NCBI GenBank assembly: GCA_945918795.1
Contig: CAMEIT010000007.1
Location: forward strand, 1 to 59,397
DNA: 59,397 bases
Direction of reading: 5' to 3'
From: an uncultured Clostridia bacterium
GTDB taxonomy: Bacteria; Bacillota; Clostridia; HGM11327
Part shown: one piece after another, positions 1-9,556 of the stretch
Layout: every line of letters begins with the position of its first letter
How positions within the stretch are numbered: the first letter of the stretch is position 1
Program-made: the position numbers and the translations under genes
Notes under the pieces: generated by a model
Seen by the model: the letters and a program-made list of their open reading frames with translations, nothing else
Database searches by the model: none
Told to the model about the DNA's origin: nothing

Positions 1-44
1 TCCTTCCACCGCTAACGCGGTCCCCCTCCCTCTCGGAGGGCGGC
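1..44 (-). repeat. GC-rich palindromic repeat block
   Basis: On the minus strand this block has a GAGGGAGGGGGACCGCG core followed by AGCGGTGGAAGGA. It can fold into a short hairpin (ACCGC pairing with GCGGT). A near-identical block lies at 59110-59157 on the plus strand. It looks like a REP- or MITE-like repeat common in gut Clostridia genomes; that family assignment is from memory. Confidence 0.75.
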
Positions 45-214
45 GTGCCGTATATCGTCATTGTTCCGTAAAAAACATAAATAAAGTCGCAAAAGTTAAT
101 GCTCATCTTGCCGCCATACTCTCGGCGGGAAGATGAGCAGATGCAAAGCAGTGTAAGTTTTCGGGGTTCGCGTAATAATCTCAAAGAGATTATTACTGAC
201 TTCTTTCAAAAGTC
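45..214 (-). repeat. Structured 3-prime repeat element, copy 1
   Basis: Read on the minus strand, the element begins about 10 nt after the stop of the 65-aa gene. A small hairpin is at 198-214 and an 11-bp perfect hairpin at 172-196. Then come an ACCCCGAAAACTT segment and a long hairpin at 101-138 with loop GAGAGTAT. A conserved tail ends in GACGATATACGGCAC. The same order is seen at 58875-59024, where the long stem carries paired base changes. Function is unknown. Confidence 0.75.
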
Positions 215-223
215 CCCAAAAAA

Positions 224-421
224 TCACCAATCTTCTTTATAGACGTTTTTACTTGTTTTAACGTCATCATAATAAGCTTTATAAGCTTTAATGAAGGTAT
301 CTGCGTCGCTTGAGAAGAGCGCGTCTATTTCATCGCTATCTATATCAGCGACGTCGAAAGCGTCCTCATCGTCTTTTTCGGACAAGCGCATAAGGTTATA
401 TTCACTGTATTTTGACATCAT
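224..421 (-). CDS. Small acidic hypothetical protein (65 aa)
   Basis: I do not recognise this protein. It is short, soluble-looking and strongly acidic, with a DEDAFDVADIDSDEID stretch in its first half and a Tyr/Lys-rich C-terminus. A GGAG lies just before the ATGATG start. A promoter-like TTGCTT-17-TATAAT sits upstream on the same strand at 510-538, which supports expression. The next gene upstream, the metallophosphoesterase, points the same way and ends 133 bp before it. The structured repeat element begins about 10 nt after the stop codon. Confidence 0.6.
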   Translation of the reverse strand: MMSKYSEYNLMRLSEKDDEDAFDVADIDSDEIDALFSSDADTFIKAYKAYYDDVKTSKNVYKEDW

Positions 422-509
422 CAGGCTCCATTAAAAAAATATATAAAGTTACCGCAACAATATTAATATTCAATATGTTGGTATGATTGCGCCGCGTATT
501 GGCAGATTC

Positions 510-538
510 ATTATATCACTTACCGCGCAAAAAAGCAA
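510..538 (-). promoter_or_regulatory. Sigma-A-type promoter for the 65-aa gene
   Basis: On the minus strand TTGCTT (533-538) is separated by 17 bp from TATAAT (510-515). Confidence 0.5.
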
Positions 539-553
539 GGCGCTTGTTTTTTA

Positions 554-1687
554 TTACAGCTGCAAATGTATATCAACTATCTCGTTGGAGGTACCTATTC
601 TCACGGGCAACTCAAAAAATCCGACGCCGGAAGTGATTATGCTGTGTGCGTGAGGATATTTTTTGTGACCGTAAAAACGGCTTTTCCCGTTTGCCCATTT
701 TGTGAACAATGAGACAGGAAACATCTGTCCTTTGTGTGTATGTCCGCACAAAACAAGCGAAGCACCGTTATTGACAGCGTCGTCAATACCGAGCGGATTA
801 TGGTCAAGCACGACAATGTGCTTATAGCTCGGCTTTTGCGTTACAATTTGCGAGTATTCCTTGCGTGCGTTGTTGGTTTTATCCGTCCTGCCGACAAGGA
901 CAACAGAAGATAATTCTTTTATATCGTTATCGAGAAGATTGATTTTTGCGTCACTGAGGAATTTGGCAAATCTCACATCGGAAATTTCGGGGTCGTGATT
1001 CCCGACAACGGCGTACATGCCCTCTTTTGCATTTATTTTGCAGAACTGTCTGCTTATCAGCTCAAGCTCTGCGGAATCGTTCAAAATCGCCCTGTCAACA
1101 TCGAAAATATCCCCGGAAATAACAACGACATCAGGCGAGAGCGTATTGATCTTCCGCACGATTTTGGCAATATGCTTTTCTCTGACGAATATCCCCATAT
1201 GAATATCGCTTATCATCACAATATTATATGAATTTGAGGTATCTTTTGCGCTGTTAAAATCAATATCATAATGCCTGATACGGATAACTTTTGTGTAAAG
1301 ATAGCCGAACAGAACAACAAGGGCGCTCAAAAGTGCGCAAGCAATAACGCCGACGGCTTTTGCTTTGTCGGGAACGGGGCAAATAAGGCATATCAATACC
1401 CACAAAATCAGAACAAGCAGGTAATATATAAAAAAGCAGCTTAAGAAGCTTACGACTTTTTTGTATAAGCTGTTGTTCCATTTTGCGACGACCGACTTCT
1501 TTGTGATAATCAAAACGGCGCACACTGCAAAAACAACATATACCGCACCGTATAAGCCCGTTGAAGCGAGGAGCCGAATTGCCCTGTCGGTTTCATATGC
1601 CGAAAAGCACATGAACAGTATATACAATATCAGGAAAAGCTTTGAAAAGAATTTCCCCGATATGAATGAGCCAAACTTTGTGGGCAT
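554..1687 (-). CDS. Membrane-anchored metallophosphoesterase
   Basis: A calcineurin-like phosphoesterase of about 377 aa, resembling the YkuE/YaeI type. The first ~140 residues contain about four hydrophobic segments. The catalytic domain follows, with metal-binding motifs in order: SDIHMG, SGDIFD, GNHDPE and CGHTHKGQ. The enzyme probably acts on a lipid-linked or nucleotide phosphate at the membrane; the substrate cannot be read from sequence. The start is set at the ATG 8 nt after an AAGGAGG site rather than at an upstream TTG that lies inside that site. The upstream neighbour is the giant activase, only 55 bp away on the same strand, so they may be cotranscribed. Confidence 0.85.
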   Translation of the reverse strand: MPTKFGSFISGKFFSKLFLILYILFMCFSAYETDRAIRLLASTGLYGAVYVVFAVCAVLIITKKSVVAKWNNSLYKKVVSFLSCFFIYYLLVLILWVLICLICPVPDKAKAVGVIACALLSALVVLFGYLYTKVIRIRHYDIDFNSAKDTSNSYNIVMISDIHMGIFVREKHIAKIVRKINTLSPDVVVISGDIFDVDRAILNDSAELELISRQFCKINAKEGMYAVVGNHDPEISDVRFAKFLSDAKINLLDNDIKELSSVVLVGRTDKTNNARKEYSQIVTQKPSYKHIVVLDHNPLGIDDAVNNGASLVLCGHTHKGQMFPVSLFTKWANGKSRFYGHKKYPHAHSIITSGVGFFELPVRIGTSNEIVDIHLQL

Positions 1688-1741
1688 AGGCTCTTTACCT
1701 CCTTGCAATAAATATTATTTCCTTTTTTTATCATTCATTCA

Positions 1742-4700
1742 TCAATTTTGATTCCGAGCAACGGATTTTTGTGCCGTTGAAAGCATCAGCTTGATTCTGT
1801 TTAATTGATTTACCTCGCTTGCGCCGGGGTCATAATCAACAGCCGCAATATTAGCCTGCGGATAAGCTTTTCTCAGCGCCTTGATGACGCCCTTGCCGAC
1901 AACGTGATTCGGTAGGCAGGCAAACGGCTGAATACATACGATGTTGGGTGTGCCGTGCGTAAGAAGCTCCACCATTTCACCTGCGAGGAACCACCCTTCG
2001 CCGTACTGATTGCCGAGAGATAAAAACGGTTTTGTCATTTCGGCAATATCGTATATGGAAACGGGCGCTTCAAACCGACGGCTCTTTTTAAGCGCGTCAA
2101 TGGCAGGCTTGCGCAGTGTTTTGATTATTTTTATTCCCGCGGCAGATATGACAGCCGAGGATTTTTTCGTGCCGAGGTACTTTGCTTTGTACTGAGAACC
2201 GAAAACGCAATAGTTCAGGAAGTCCATTATATCAGGCACTACCGCTTCGGCACCCTCTTTTTCGAGCAATTCAACAAGATGATTGTTTGCAAGAGGCATA
2301 TATTTGACGAGTATCTCTCCGACAACTCCCACACGCGGCTTTTTCACGGTTTCGTCTATCGGGAAATTATCAAACGCCTCGACTATTCCTTCGCACACAT
2401 CCTTGTAGCTGTATTTGCTTTTCGGATTCGTTAAGGAGTCTATGCAAATATTTTTCCATTTTTCGTGCAATGCGTTTGCAGAGCCGGGCTCCTTTTCGTA
2501 CGGACGCACGTGATACAGACAGCGCATGAAGAGGTCGCCGTAAACGAGTGCGCGCGCCGCGTCAATGAGAGCGCCTGCCGACAATTTAAAGCCGGCATTT
2601 TTTTCCATACCGTTCGCATTAAGGGAAATTACCGGTATGTGCGACAATCCCGATTTGTCAAGCGCACGGCGTATAAAAGCGACATAATTGCTTGCACGGC
2701 AGCATCCGCCCGTCTGCGTCATTATTATCGCCAAACGGTTGGTGTCGTATTTGCCTGACAAAATCGCTTCCATAATTTGCCCTACGACAGTGATTGACGG
2801 GTAGCACGCATCATTGTTGACGTATTTGAGCCCCGTGTCGATAGCGGTACGGTTATCATTGTTCAATACAACAACGTTATATCCGTGCTTTTTGAAAACA
2901 GGCTCCAATATATCAAAATGAATTGGACTCATTTGCGGCGCAAGTACGGTATATCCCTCTGTTTTCATTTTCGCGGAGTATTCCGCTCTGTGATATGTGA
3001 CAGGCTTTGGAGTCGGCTTTATGTTTTCCTTTTTCCTCATGCGCATTGCCGCCATAAGACTGCGGATACGTATGCGCACAGCACCGAGATTGCTTATTTC
3101 GTCTATCTTGAGAAGCGTGTAGAGCTTGTTGCTGTTATCGAGAATTTCATTCACCTGATCTGTCGTTACGGCGTCAAGTCCGCAACCGAATGAATTCATT
3201 TGAATCAGCTCCATATCCTCGCGTTCCCTTACAAATTCAGCCGCCGAGTACAAACGTGAGTGATATACCCATTGGTCAACAACGCGAAGAGAGCGATCTG
3301 TATTCAGGGCGACGGGCAGACTGTCCTCGGTGAACACTGTCAAACCGTAAGAGGCGATCAATTCGGGAATGCCGTGATTGATTTCAGGGTCAATGTGATA
3401 CGGACGACCTGCAAGAACTATTCCTTTTTTACCCTCCTGCTCCATTTGGGCAAGCAGGCGCGCACCCTCATTGCGGATGTCGTCTTTTGCGTTTTGCTGT
3501 TCTGCCCACGCCAAGTGAACGGCCTTATGCACTGCCGCCTCGGGAATATTCCATTCTTCCTTGCAAAGGCGCACAAGACGGTCTGACGCTGTTTTTTCGC
3601 TTGTAAAGGCGATAAACGGACGTATATATTTTACATCGCCGTTTGCGACGGCTTCCACGTTGTTTTTGAGATTTTCGGGGTATGAAACGACTATCGGGCA
3701 GTTGAAATGGTTTTGTGCCGAGCTGTTTTCCTGATGCTCGTAAAATACGCATGGGTGGAAAATAGTCTTTATGCCTTTGTTTATGAGCCACTGCACATGA
3801 CCGTGCGCAAGCTTTGCGGGATAGCATTCCGACTCGGACGGAATCGAATCCATTCCGAGCTCATAAATTTTTCTGCTCGAAAACGGCGACAATACGACTC
3901 TGAATCCGAGCTCCTTGAAAAATACAGCCCAGAACGGATAATTTTCGTACATATTCAGTACGCGCGGAATACCTATTACACCTCGCGGAGCATCGCTTTC
4001 GGCAAGTGGCTCGTAATTGAACAGACGCTTGCGCTTGTATTCAAACATATTCGGCGCTTTTTTTGTCGCTCCGATGTTGCCGAGACCTTTTTCACAGCGA
4101 TTTCCCGTAATGTGCGTGCGCCCCTGCGGAAACTTGTTGACAGTGAGCATACAGTTGTTTGCACAACCGCCGCATCTGCGGCTTGTCGAGGTATATGTAA
4201 GCGATATAATATCGTCAATGGGGAGCATTGAGGTGGGCTGACCCTTATAGTCCGAGCGTGCAATGAGTGCCGCACCGAAAGCACCCATAAGACCTGCAAT
4301 ATCGGGGCAGGTCACTTCTGCACCGGCTATTTTCTCAAATGCGCGTAAAACGGCTTTGTTGTAAAATGTGCCGCCCTGCACAACTATATGCTTGCCTAAA
4401 TTTTTTGCATCCGCAAGCTTTATTACCTTGAACAGAGCGTTTTTGATTACAGAGTAGGCAAGACCCGCAGAAATATCCGCCACACTTGCACCTTCCTTTT
4501 GTGCCTGCTTTACGTTTGAGTTCATGAATACCGTACAGCGAGTGCCGAGGTCAACCGGATTTTCGGCAAACAACGCCTCTTTTGCAAATTCTTCGGCAGA
4601 GTACCCGAGTGAATTGGCAAAGTTCTCAATAAACGAGCCACAGCCCGACGAGCAGGCCTCGTTGAGCATTATGGAATCGACGGCGCCGTTTTTCAGCTTT

Positions 4701-5980
4701 ATGCACTTCATATCCTGTCCGCCTATATCAAGCACACAGTCTACATTTTTATCAAAAAATGAAGCGGCAGTGCAGTGCGCGATCGTTTCCACCTCGCCCT
4801 CATCCAAAGAAAATGCGGATTTCAAAAGCTCCTCACCGTAGCCTGTTGAACAAGATCTGACAATTTTCGCACCCGAGGGTAAATTTTTTTGCAACTCGCG
4901 CATTGCGTTTTTCGCTGTTTCAATGGGGTTGCCCTGATTGTTTGCGTAATATGAGAATAAAAGCTCTCCGCGCTCTCCAATAAGAGCCAATTTTGTTGTC
5001 GTGGAGCCTGCGTCGATGCCCAAAAAGCAGTTGCCCTCGTATCCCGACAACGACTGCTTTTCAACGACTGCCTTTTTGTGACGGGCACAAAACTCTTCAT
5101 ATTCTTTTTTGTCATTGAATAATGCTTCAAGGCGCGGCATTTCAAATGCTACCGCAACACCTTTTTCAAGGCGTTCTATCATGCTTGAAATATCGAGAGC
5201 ATTTGCGTTTTCCGCTTCGAGCGCCGCGCCCATTGCGGCAAAAAGATGCGAATTTTCCGGGTCGACAACATTGTCGGGCGTGAGCTTCAGAGTGCGTATG
5301 AATGCTTTTTTCAGCTCCGGCATAAAGTGAAGCGGTCCGCCGAGGAACGCAACACACCCGCGAATGGGCTTTCCGCAGGCAAGACCGGAAATCGTCTGAT
5401 TTACTACTGCCTGAAAAATCGATGCCGCAAGATCCGATTTTGTCGCGCCTTCATTTATGAGCGGCTGTATGTCCGTTTTTGCGAATACGCCGCATCTGGC
5501 GGCAATGGGATATATTTCATTGTAGCTTTCGGCGGCTTTGTTCAGCCCTTCGGCATCTGTTTGCAAAAGAGAAGCCATCTGGTCGATAAATGAGCCTGTT
5601 CCTCCGGCACATACGCCGTTCATTCTCTCTTCAAGACCGCCCGTAAAATATATGATTTTTGCGTCCTCGCCCCCAAGCTCAATGGCTACATCCGTCTGAG
5701 GCGCGACAGCTTTCAGCGCTGTGGCAACGGCAACGACCTCCTGCACAAATGCAATTCCGAGCGCTTTGCCGAGATTGATTGAGCCTGAGCCTGTGATTTT
5801 TATTTTCAGCAGGCAATCTGTGAGCGCTTCCTTTGCTTCTTTCATGAGCTCTGCCAGAGTCCCCTGAGTATTTGCCTGATGACGGCGGTATTTGCCGTAT
5901 ATTATATTATTGCCGTCATCAAGAATTACCAGCTTGACGGTAGTTGAACCGATGTCAATGCCGGCACGGTAAGTTTTCAT
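1742..5980 (-). CDS. Giant 2-hydroxyacyl-CoA dehydratase activase-like protein (1412 aa)
   Basis: Two tandem BadF/BadG/HgdC ATPase domains are followed by a DUF2229-type region. Domain 1 starts at residue 7 (GIDIGSTTVKLV) and keeps the two cysteines that bridge the activator's [4Fe-4S] cluster, C124 in CAGGTGSF and C163 in RCGVFAK. Domain 2 starts near residue 321 (GIDAGSTTTKLAL) with C443 and C482. A Cys-rich patch (RRCGGCANNC) begins the C-terminal half. Activators of this family use ATP to inject an electron into a 2-hydroxyacyl-CoA dehydratase; no dehydratase subunit lies nearby, so the partner is unknown. The long single-chain form is common in Clostridia but largely uncharacterised. The start follows a GGGAGGT site. 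Confidence 0.85.
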   Translation of the reverse strand: MKTYRAGIDIGSTTVKLVILDDGNNIIYGKYRRHQANTQGTLAELMKEAKEALTDCLLKIKITGSGSINLGKALGIAFVQEVVAVATALKAVAPQTDVAIELGGEDAKIIYFTGGLEERMNGVCAGGTGSFIDQMASLLQTDAEGLNKAAESYNEIYPIAARCGVFAKTDIQPLINEGATKSDLAASIFQAVVNQTISGLACGKPIRGCVAFLGGPLHFMPELKKAFIRTLKLTPDNVVDPENSHLFAAMGAALEAENANALDISSMIERLEKGVAVAFEMPRLEALFNDKKEYEEFCARHKKAVVEKQSLSGYEGNCFLGIDAGSTTTKLALIGERGELLFSYYANNQGNPIETAKNAMRELQKNLPSGAKIVRSCSTGYGEELLKSAFSLDEGEVETIAHCTAASFFDKNVDCVLDIGGQDMKCIKLKNGAVDSIMLNEACSSGCGSFIENFANSLGYSAEEFAKEALFAENPVDLGTRCTVFMNSNVKQAQKEGASVADISAGLAYSVIKNALFKVIKLADAKNLGKHIVVQGGTFYNKAVLRAFEKIAGAEVTCPDIAGLMGAFGAALIARSDYKGQPTSMLPIDDIISLTYTSTSRRCGGCANNCMLTVNKFPQGRTHITGNRCEKGLGNIGATKKAPNMFEYKRKRLFNYEPLAESDAPRGVIGIPRVLNMYENYPFWAVFFKELGFRVVLSPFSSRKIYELGMDSIPSESECYPAKLAHGHVQWLINKGIKTIFHPCVFYEHQENSSAQNHFNCPIVVSYPENLKNNVEAVANGDVKYIRPFIAFTSEKTASDRLVRLCKEEWNIPEAAVHKAVHLAWAEQQNAKDDIRNEGARLLAQMEQEGKKGIVLAGRPYHIDPEINHGIPELIASYGLTVFTEDSLPVALNTDRSLRVVDQWVYHSRLYSAAEFVREREDMELIQMNSFGCGLDAVTTDQVNEILDNSNKLYTLLKIDEISNLGAVRIRIRSLMAAMRMRKKENIKPTPKPVTYHRAEYSAKMKTEGYTVLAPQMSPIHFDILEPVFKKHGYNVVVLNNDNRTAIDTGLKYVNNDACYPSITVVGQIMEAILSGKYDTNRLAIIMTQTGGCCRASNYVAFIRRALDKSGLSHIPVISLNANGMEKNAGFKLSAGALIDAARALVYGDLFMRCLYHVRPYEKEPGSANALHEKWKNICIDSLTNPKSKYSYKDVCEGIVEAFDNFPIDETVKKPRVGVVGEILVKYMPLANNHLVELLEKEGAEAVVPDIMDFLNYCVFGSQYKAKYLGTKKSSAVISAAGIKIIKTLRKPAIDALKKSRRFEAPVSIYDIAEMTKPFLSLGNQYGEGWFLAGEMVELLTHGTPNIVCIQPFACLPNHVVGKGVIKALRKAYPQANIAAVDYDPGASEVNQLNRIKLMLSTAQKSVARNQN

Positions 5981-6034
5981 AATAGGACTACCTCCCTGTG
6001 AATGTAAAAAAATATTATTAAACAAAAGTGCTTA

Positions 6035-6742
6035 TCACACATTTCGTTTTGTTTTCTTTTTGCGTATAAATATGTACAAAATGCAGGACAAAAGCATGAT
6101 TCCGAGCTGCACGCCTGCTGCTGTTAAAAATGTTGGCGATGTTACGTCGTGAGCGCTCATTCCCATTACGGAAAACGCTCCGATCATAGGCAGAAAGCCG
6201 AGTATCGTGCTTATTATGTATGTACCGTACGAAACTCCGCTTGCTCCGAAAAAAGCGCTGACAATATCGCTTGGCAAAAGCCCTGTGATACGTACCGTAA
6301 ATGACAGGAAAAAGCTGTTTGTTGCGCCGTGTGCCTCGTTCAGCATATCGAGCTTAGGGTGCTTGACCAACAGTTTTTCTATATATTTGCCTCCCGCTTT
6401 TTTGCCTATGAAGTAGGGTATTGAAGTCATGACGACTGTGCCGAGTATATTAACGAGTATTGCATAAGGTATGGGAAATATAATGCCGCTTGCAGCATAC
6501 AATATGCCGCAGTAAATGAAAACACAAAAGCTTTTCACGGCAAATATCAACAGCATGAATAATACAGCCGCTATCTTGTTTGCAGACGTGAATTTTGTGA
6601 TCTGATCGGCAGTGATCTGTTCTCGGTATATCACGAAAAGAATAAACAGCGCGAGCATAAAAGCAGTGAAAAGAACGGCAAGCACCGTGTGTAAAGCTTT
6701 TCGTATATCAAATCGGCTTTTATTACTGTTTTTATCGTGCAT
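6035..6742 (-). CDS. TVP38/TMEM64 (DedA-like) membrane protein
   Basis: An integral membrane protein of about 235 aa with five to six hydrophobic helices and a basic C-terminal tail (RKKKTKR). The central region contains a TSIPYFIGKKAGGKYIEKL stretch typical of the SNARE-associated/VTT domain, and a later FTVRITGLLPSDIVSAFFG motif with the family's conserved Arg and Pro. Members are proposed to be lipid scramblases or flippases; the role here is inferred. It ends 55 bp upstream of the activase on the same strand. A pair of TTCAA boxes 11 bp apart lies in its promoter region. A GTG three bases upstream is an alternative start. Confidence 0.8.
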   Translation of the reverse strand: MHDKNSNKSRFDIRKALHTVLAVLFTAFMLALFILFVIYREQITADQITKFTSANKIAAVLFMLLIFAVKSFCVFIYCGILYAASGIIFPIPYAILVNILGTVVMTSIPYFIGKKAGGKYIEKLLVKHPKLDMLNEAHGATNSFFLSFTVRITGLLPSDIVSAFFGASGVSYGTYIISTILGFLPMIGAFSVMGMSAHDVTSPTFLTAAGVQLGIMLLSCILYIFIRKKKTKRNV

Positions 6743-6837
6743 CACTTTTAATTATATTTTCCTTTCTGCTTTTTTATTGTTGATTTGACGCACCGATTAA
6801 TGCAAAATTGCCTTTGGCTTGCACATTGTATGCTTTA

Positions 6838-6891
6838 ATTATAATCCCGAAAAAGCAATTCAACATTAATTCAATGTCAACTTTTGTTGAA
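6838..6891 (-). promoter_or_regulatory. Promoter of the TVP38-like gene with 11-bp-spaced TTCAA(C/T) boxes
   Basis: TTCAAC at 6859 and TTCAAT at 6870 are exactly 11 bp apart, followed by GTCAAC (6876) and an inverted GTTGAA (6886). On the minus strand a TATAAT lies at 6838-6843 with no good -35. This suits an activator of the OmpR/PhoB type binding direct repeats. The same boxes recur at 9582-9619. Confidence 0.45.
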
Positions 6892-6911
6892 AAACGGCTT
6901 TTTTTAAGTTA

Positions 6912-7973
6912 TTATGTTGTCTGCTGCCCATGCAGAACGACCGTGAAGCGGCAACCCCCTCCGTCTATGTTTTCAACGGATATTTCTCCGTTTGAAACGG
7001 AAAGAATTTTCTTTACGAGAGCAAGCCCGAGTCCGTTCCCCTCATCCTTGTGCGGACTGTCGCCCTGATAAAACTTATCGAAAATATGCTTTTTTGCCTC
7101 ATCCGAAATACCCGGACCGCTGTCTTCAATAGTAAATACAACATCGTTATTCTGCCTTGCAAGGCGTATGCAAATAAGTCCGCATTCGGGATTGAATTTG
7201 ATTGCGTTGCCTATGAGGTTGTCCCATATATGGTGCATCATGCTTTCGTTGCCTGTATATTCGATACTGTCCATTTCCACGTCAAATTCGATGTCCTTTT
7301 TTGACCATGCAGGTTCAAGCGCAACGATTGATTGTCTTACCTGCTCGTCGAGACGGAACGTTGTCTGATTTGAGGGTATGGGCTGATTTTCTATTTTGGA
7401 AAGCAGAAGAATACTTCCCACAAGGTCGGACAGACGCTTTGTGTTGAACATGATTTTGCCCACGTACTGCTTTTGCTCGTCGCTGAGATTTTCATCCCCC
7501 TGCAGGAGTGTTGAATATCCCTCTATCGCGTTAATGGGAGTTTTGAATTCATGAGAAACGTTTGAAACGAAATCTGTCTGCAGAATTTCAATCGCGCCAA
7601 GCTCACTTGCCATAAGGTTGAAGCCGGAATATATCTCACGTATTTCCTTTGATGACGATTTTGTTTCAAGCCTTGTCGAAAAGTCGCCGTCTGCAACCTT
7701 TTCCATTGCACTCAGAAGCTTTTTGACAGGGTCAAAGAACCATTTCGACATAAATCCCGTTACAAGAAGCCCTATAATAAGGCTCGGCACTATAATTTCA
7801 AGCAGAACGGGTATTTTTACGTGAATCATATTATTGATGACACTCGAGAGCGTGTATGCAAGCATAATACAAACGATTATTTCGGCAGAAACCATAAATG
7901 TCATTCGCACACGCAGACTGAATTTATTGTTTTTCTGTTTTCGGATGCGTTCAAAAGCTTCTCTTGTTTTCAT
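6912..7973 (-). CDS. Sensor histidine kinase (HAMP, short extracellular loop)
   Basis: A 353-aa kinase. Two transmembrane helices (about 25-47 and 55-76) are joined by a loop of only about 8-10 residues. HAMP spans roughly 76-130, the HisKA box has H141 in SNVSHEFKTPINA, and the HATPase domain has IWDNLIGNAIKF (N box), IEDSGPGI (G1) and GNGLGLALVKKI (G2). The tiny loop suggests it senses the membrane interior or a partner protein rather than a soluble ligand. The gene overlaps the response regulator by 4 nt (ATGA), so the two are translationally coupled and are cognate partners. A membrane protein is cotranscribed upstream and could be the sensory partner. Confidence 0.92.
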   Translation of the reverse strand: MKTREAFERIRKQKNNKFSLRVRMTFMVSAEIIVCIMLAYTLSSVINNMIHVKIPVLLEIIVPSLIIGLLVTGFMSKWFFDPVKKLLSAMEKVADGDFSTRLETKSSSKEIREIYSGFNLMASELGAIEILQTDFVSNVSHEFKTPINAIEGYSTLLQGDENLSDEQKQYVGKIMFNTKRLSDLVGSILLLSKIENQPIPSNQTTFRLDEQVRQSIVALEPAWSKKDIEFDVEMDSIEYTGNESMMHHIWDNLIGNAIKFNPECGLICIRLARQNNDVVFTIEDSGPGISDEAKKHIFDKFYQGDSPHKDEGNGLGLALVKKILSVSNGEISVENIDGGGCRFTVVLHGQQTT

Positions 7974-8641
7974 TGCTTTACCACCTTATAACCTACTCCG
8001 CGCATAGTGATTATCTTAAAATCTTTGTTGTTTCTGAAGCGCTCTCTGAGCCTTCCTATGTGAACGTCCACTGTGTGAGGATCGCTTTCGTTGTCGTATC
8101 CCCATATTTCGTCCATTAATTGCTGACGGGTGAATATTTTGCCGGGATATGACGCCATTTTGTAGAGCAGCATAAATTCCTTTTGAGGCAAAACGACAGA
8201 TTCGCTTTCGGTGATTACGCTCAGAGAATCACATTCGAGAACCGTACTACCGATTACCTGCCTGCGTTCGTTTATCATTTGCGCACGGCGCAACAGCGCT
8301 CCCACACGCAACACCATTTCGTTTACGTTTATGGGCTTTATCATGTAATCGTCTGTCCCGGAAAGAAATCCCATGCGCATATCGTCAAATGCGTCTTTTG
8401 CCGTTATCATCATGACAGGCGTTGTGTTTGAGCTGTCGCGCAGCTCACGCACAAGCTCGTATCCGTCCATTACCGGCATCATTATGTCCGAAATAATGAG
8501 ATCGTAATAATCGTTGTCCATTGCATCGAGAGCTTCCTTGCCGTTGGAAACGCCTTTTACAGTATAGCCGTTTTTCATAAGGACATGGGAAAAAAGCTGA
8601 CGCAATTCTCTGTCATCCTCTGCGATTAAAATTTTAAGCAT
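7970..8641 (-). CDS. OmpR/PhoB-family response regulator
   Basis: A 223-aa regulator with an N-terminal receiver domain and a C-terminal winged-helix domain (RQQLMDEIWGY, DPHTVDVHIGRLRERF). The acidic pocket is EDD at residues 8-10, the phosphoacceptor is D52 in SDIMMPVMDGYE, and the switch lysine is in DYMIKPINV. It overlaps the kinase gene downstream by 4 nt and follows the CmpB-like gene by 26 bp. Members of this family bind direct repeats with a period of about 11 bp. Such repeats lie at 6859-6875 and 9582-9619, on either side of this operon, making them its likely targets. Confidence 0.93.
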   Translation of the reverse strand: MLKILIAEDDRELRQLFSHVLMKNGYTVKGVSNGKEALDAMDNDYYDLIISDIMMPVMDGYELVRELRDSSNTTPVMMITAKDAFDDMRMGFLSGTDDYMIKPINVNEMVLRVGALLRRAQMINERRQVIGSTVLECDSLSVITESESVVLPQKEFMLLYKMASYPGKIFTRQQLMDEIWGYDNESDPHTVDVHIGRLRERFRNNKDFKIITMRGVGYKVVKQ

Positions 8642-8667
8642 ATATAAATCCTCCCGAACGGATAGTA

Positions 8668-9408
8668 TCAGTTCTGCTTTCTTTTGCGTTTTTCTTCAAA
8701 TGCACTGCGCATTTCCTTCAAGTGCTCGGAAATGGGGCGCTCTGTGTGAAGCGGACGGAAAAAGTGATATTTTTGCGCGTTTGCCTCATAATTTTTGCGG
8801 ATATTTGCCTTTAATGTTTCATACTTTACTACAACGTTGTTTTCCTCGGCAAACGCTTTCAGCTTTGCGACAAGCTGTACCGAATGAGCTACGTCTATAA
8901 TGAAAACGCCGAAGAAAAGCCCTATCACAAACGAGAACGCGAGGTTTTGCGAGAGCCAGTGTATCGCATCTAAAATATGCGGATGAATGAGAAAATAATA
9001 GAGCGCGCCCAGAATCGCCCATATAAGCGAGAATTTGGGACAGATGATGCCTTGAATGTTTCCCCATTCTTTTGTATAGTCCCACAAACGAACCTTTGTG
9101 ACCTTCAAAGCAAGTATACCTGCGATGTATTCTATAACTGTCATACAGACTGCCATGCTCACAAACAAAAGAATTTTATTCCAAAAAGGGTCCTCAATGA
9201 TGCTCCACCTTTCAAGTCCGGCAATCAGGTACAAAAAGCACAGCCCGACACCGTATAACGGAAGATACGGACCTGTGCAAAAGCCGGGATTGATCCATTT
9301 GCGCTCCGGATTGGCACTTGATATGAACCTGCGGAATAATACCTCAAGCACCCAGCCCGAAACCGAGCCCATAAAAAACAGAAACGCCAATTCTAAAAAT
9401 AAATTCAT
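8668..9408 (-). CDS. Putative ABC-transporter-type permease (CmpB family)
   Basis: A 246-aa membrane protein whose N-terminus (FFMGSVSGWVLEVLFRRF) and following GFCTGPYLPLYG segment match the PF06541 'putative ABC-transporter type IV/CmpB' family. It has about five to six transmembrane helices, and the C-terminal ~65 residues are soluble and basic. The biochemical function of the family is not established. It is the first gene of an operon with the response regulator and kinase, so it may feed the signal to the short-loop kinase (inference). Its upstream region holds four GTTGAA-type boxes shared with the divergent DUF308 gene. Confidence 0.8.
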   Translation of the reverse strand: MNLFLELAFLFFMGSVSGWVLEVLFRRFISSANPERKWINPGFCTGPYLPLYGVGLCFLYLIAGLERWSIIEDPFWNKILLFVSMAVCMTVIEYIAGILALKVTKVRLWDYTKEWGNIQGIICPKFSLIWAILGALYYFLIHPHILDAIHWLSQNLAFSFVIGLFFGVFIIDVAHSVQLVAKLKAFAEENNVVVKYETLKANIRKNYEANAQKYHFFRPLHTERPISEHLKEMRSAFEEKRKRKQN

Positions 9409-9556
9409 ATGAGTATACCTCCTGTTATTTCAGACAAAATTCATCAAATATATATATTATACCACATTTTTTGCAATCATGCCATCCCAAAGCCGAGAAA
9501 CGTTATTTGACGAGCATAGTGTATTATATTGCAAAATACAACAATTTCATATATAT

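Noticed and set aside
3707..4231. 174-codon plus-strand frame inside the giant activase
   Set aside because: The minus-strand frame has clear family motifs throughout, so this is a shadow frame.
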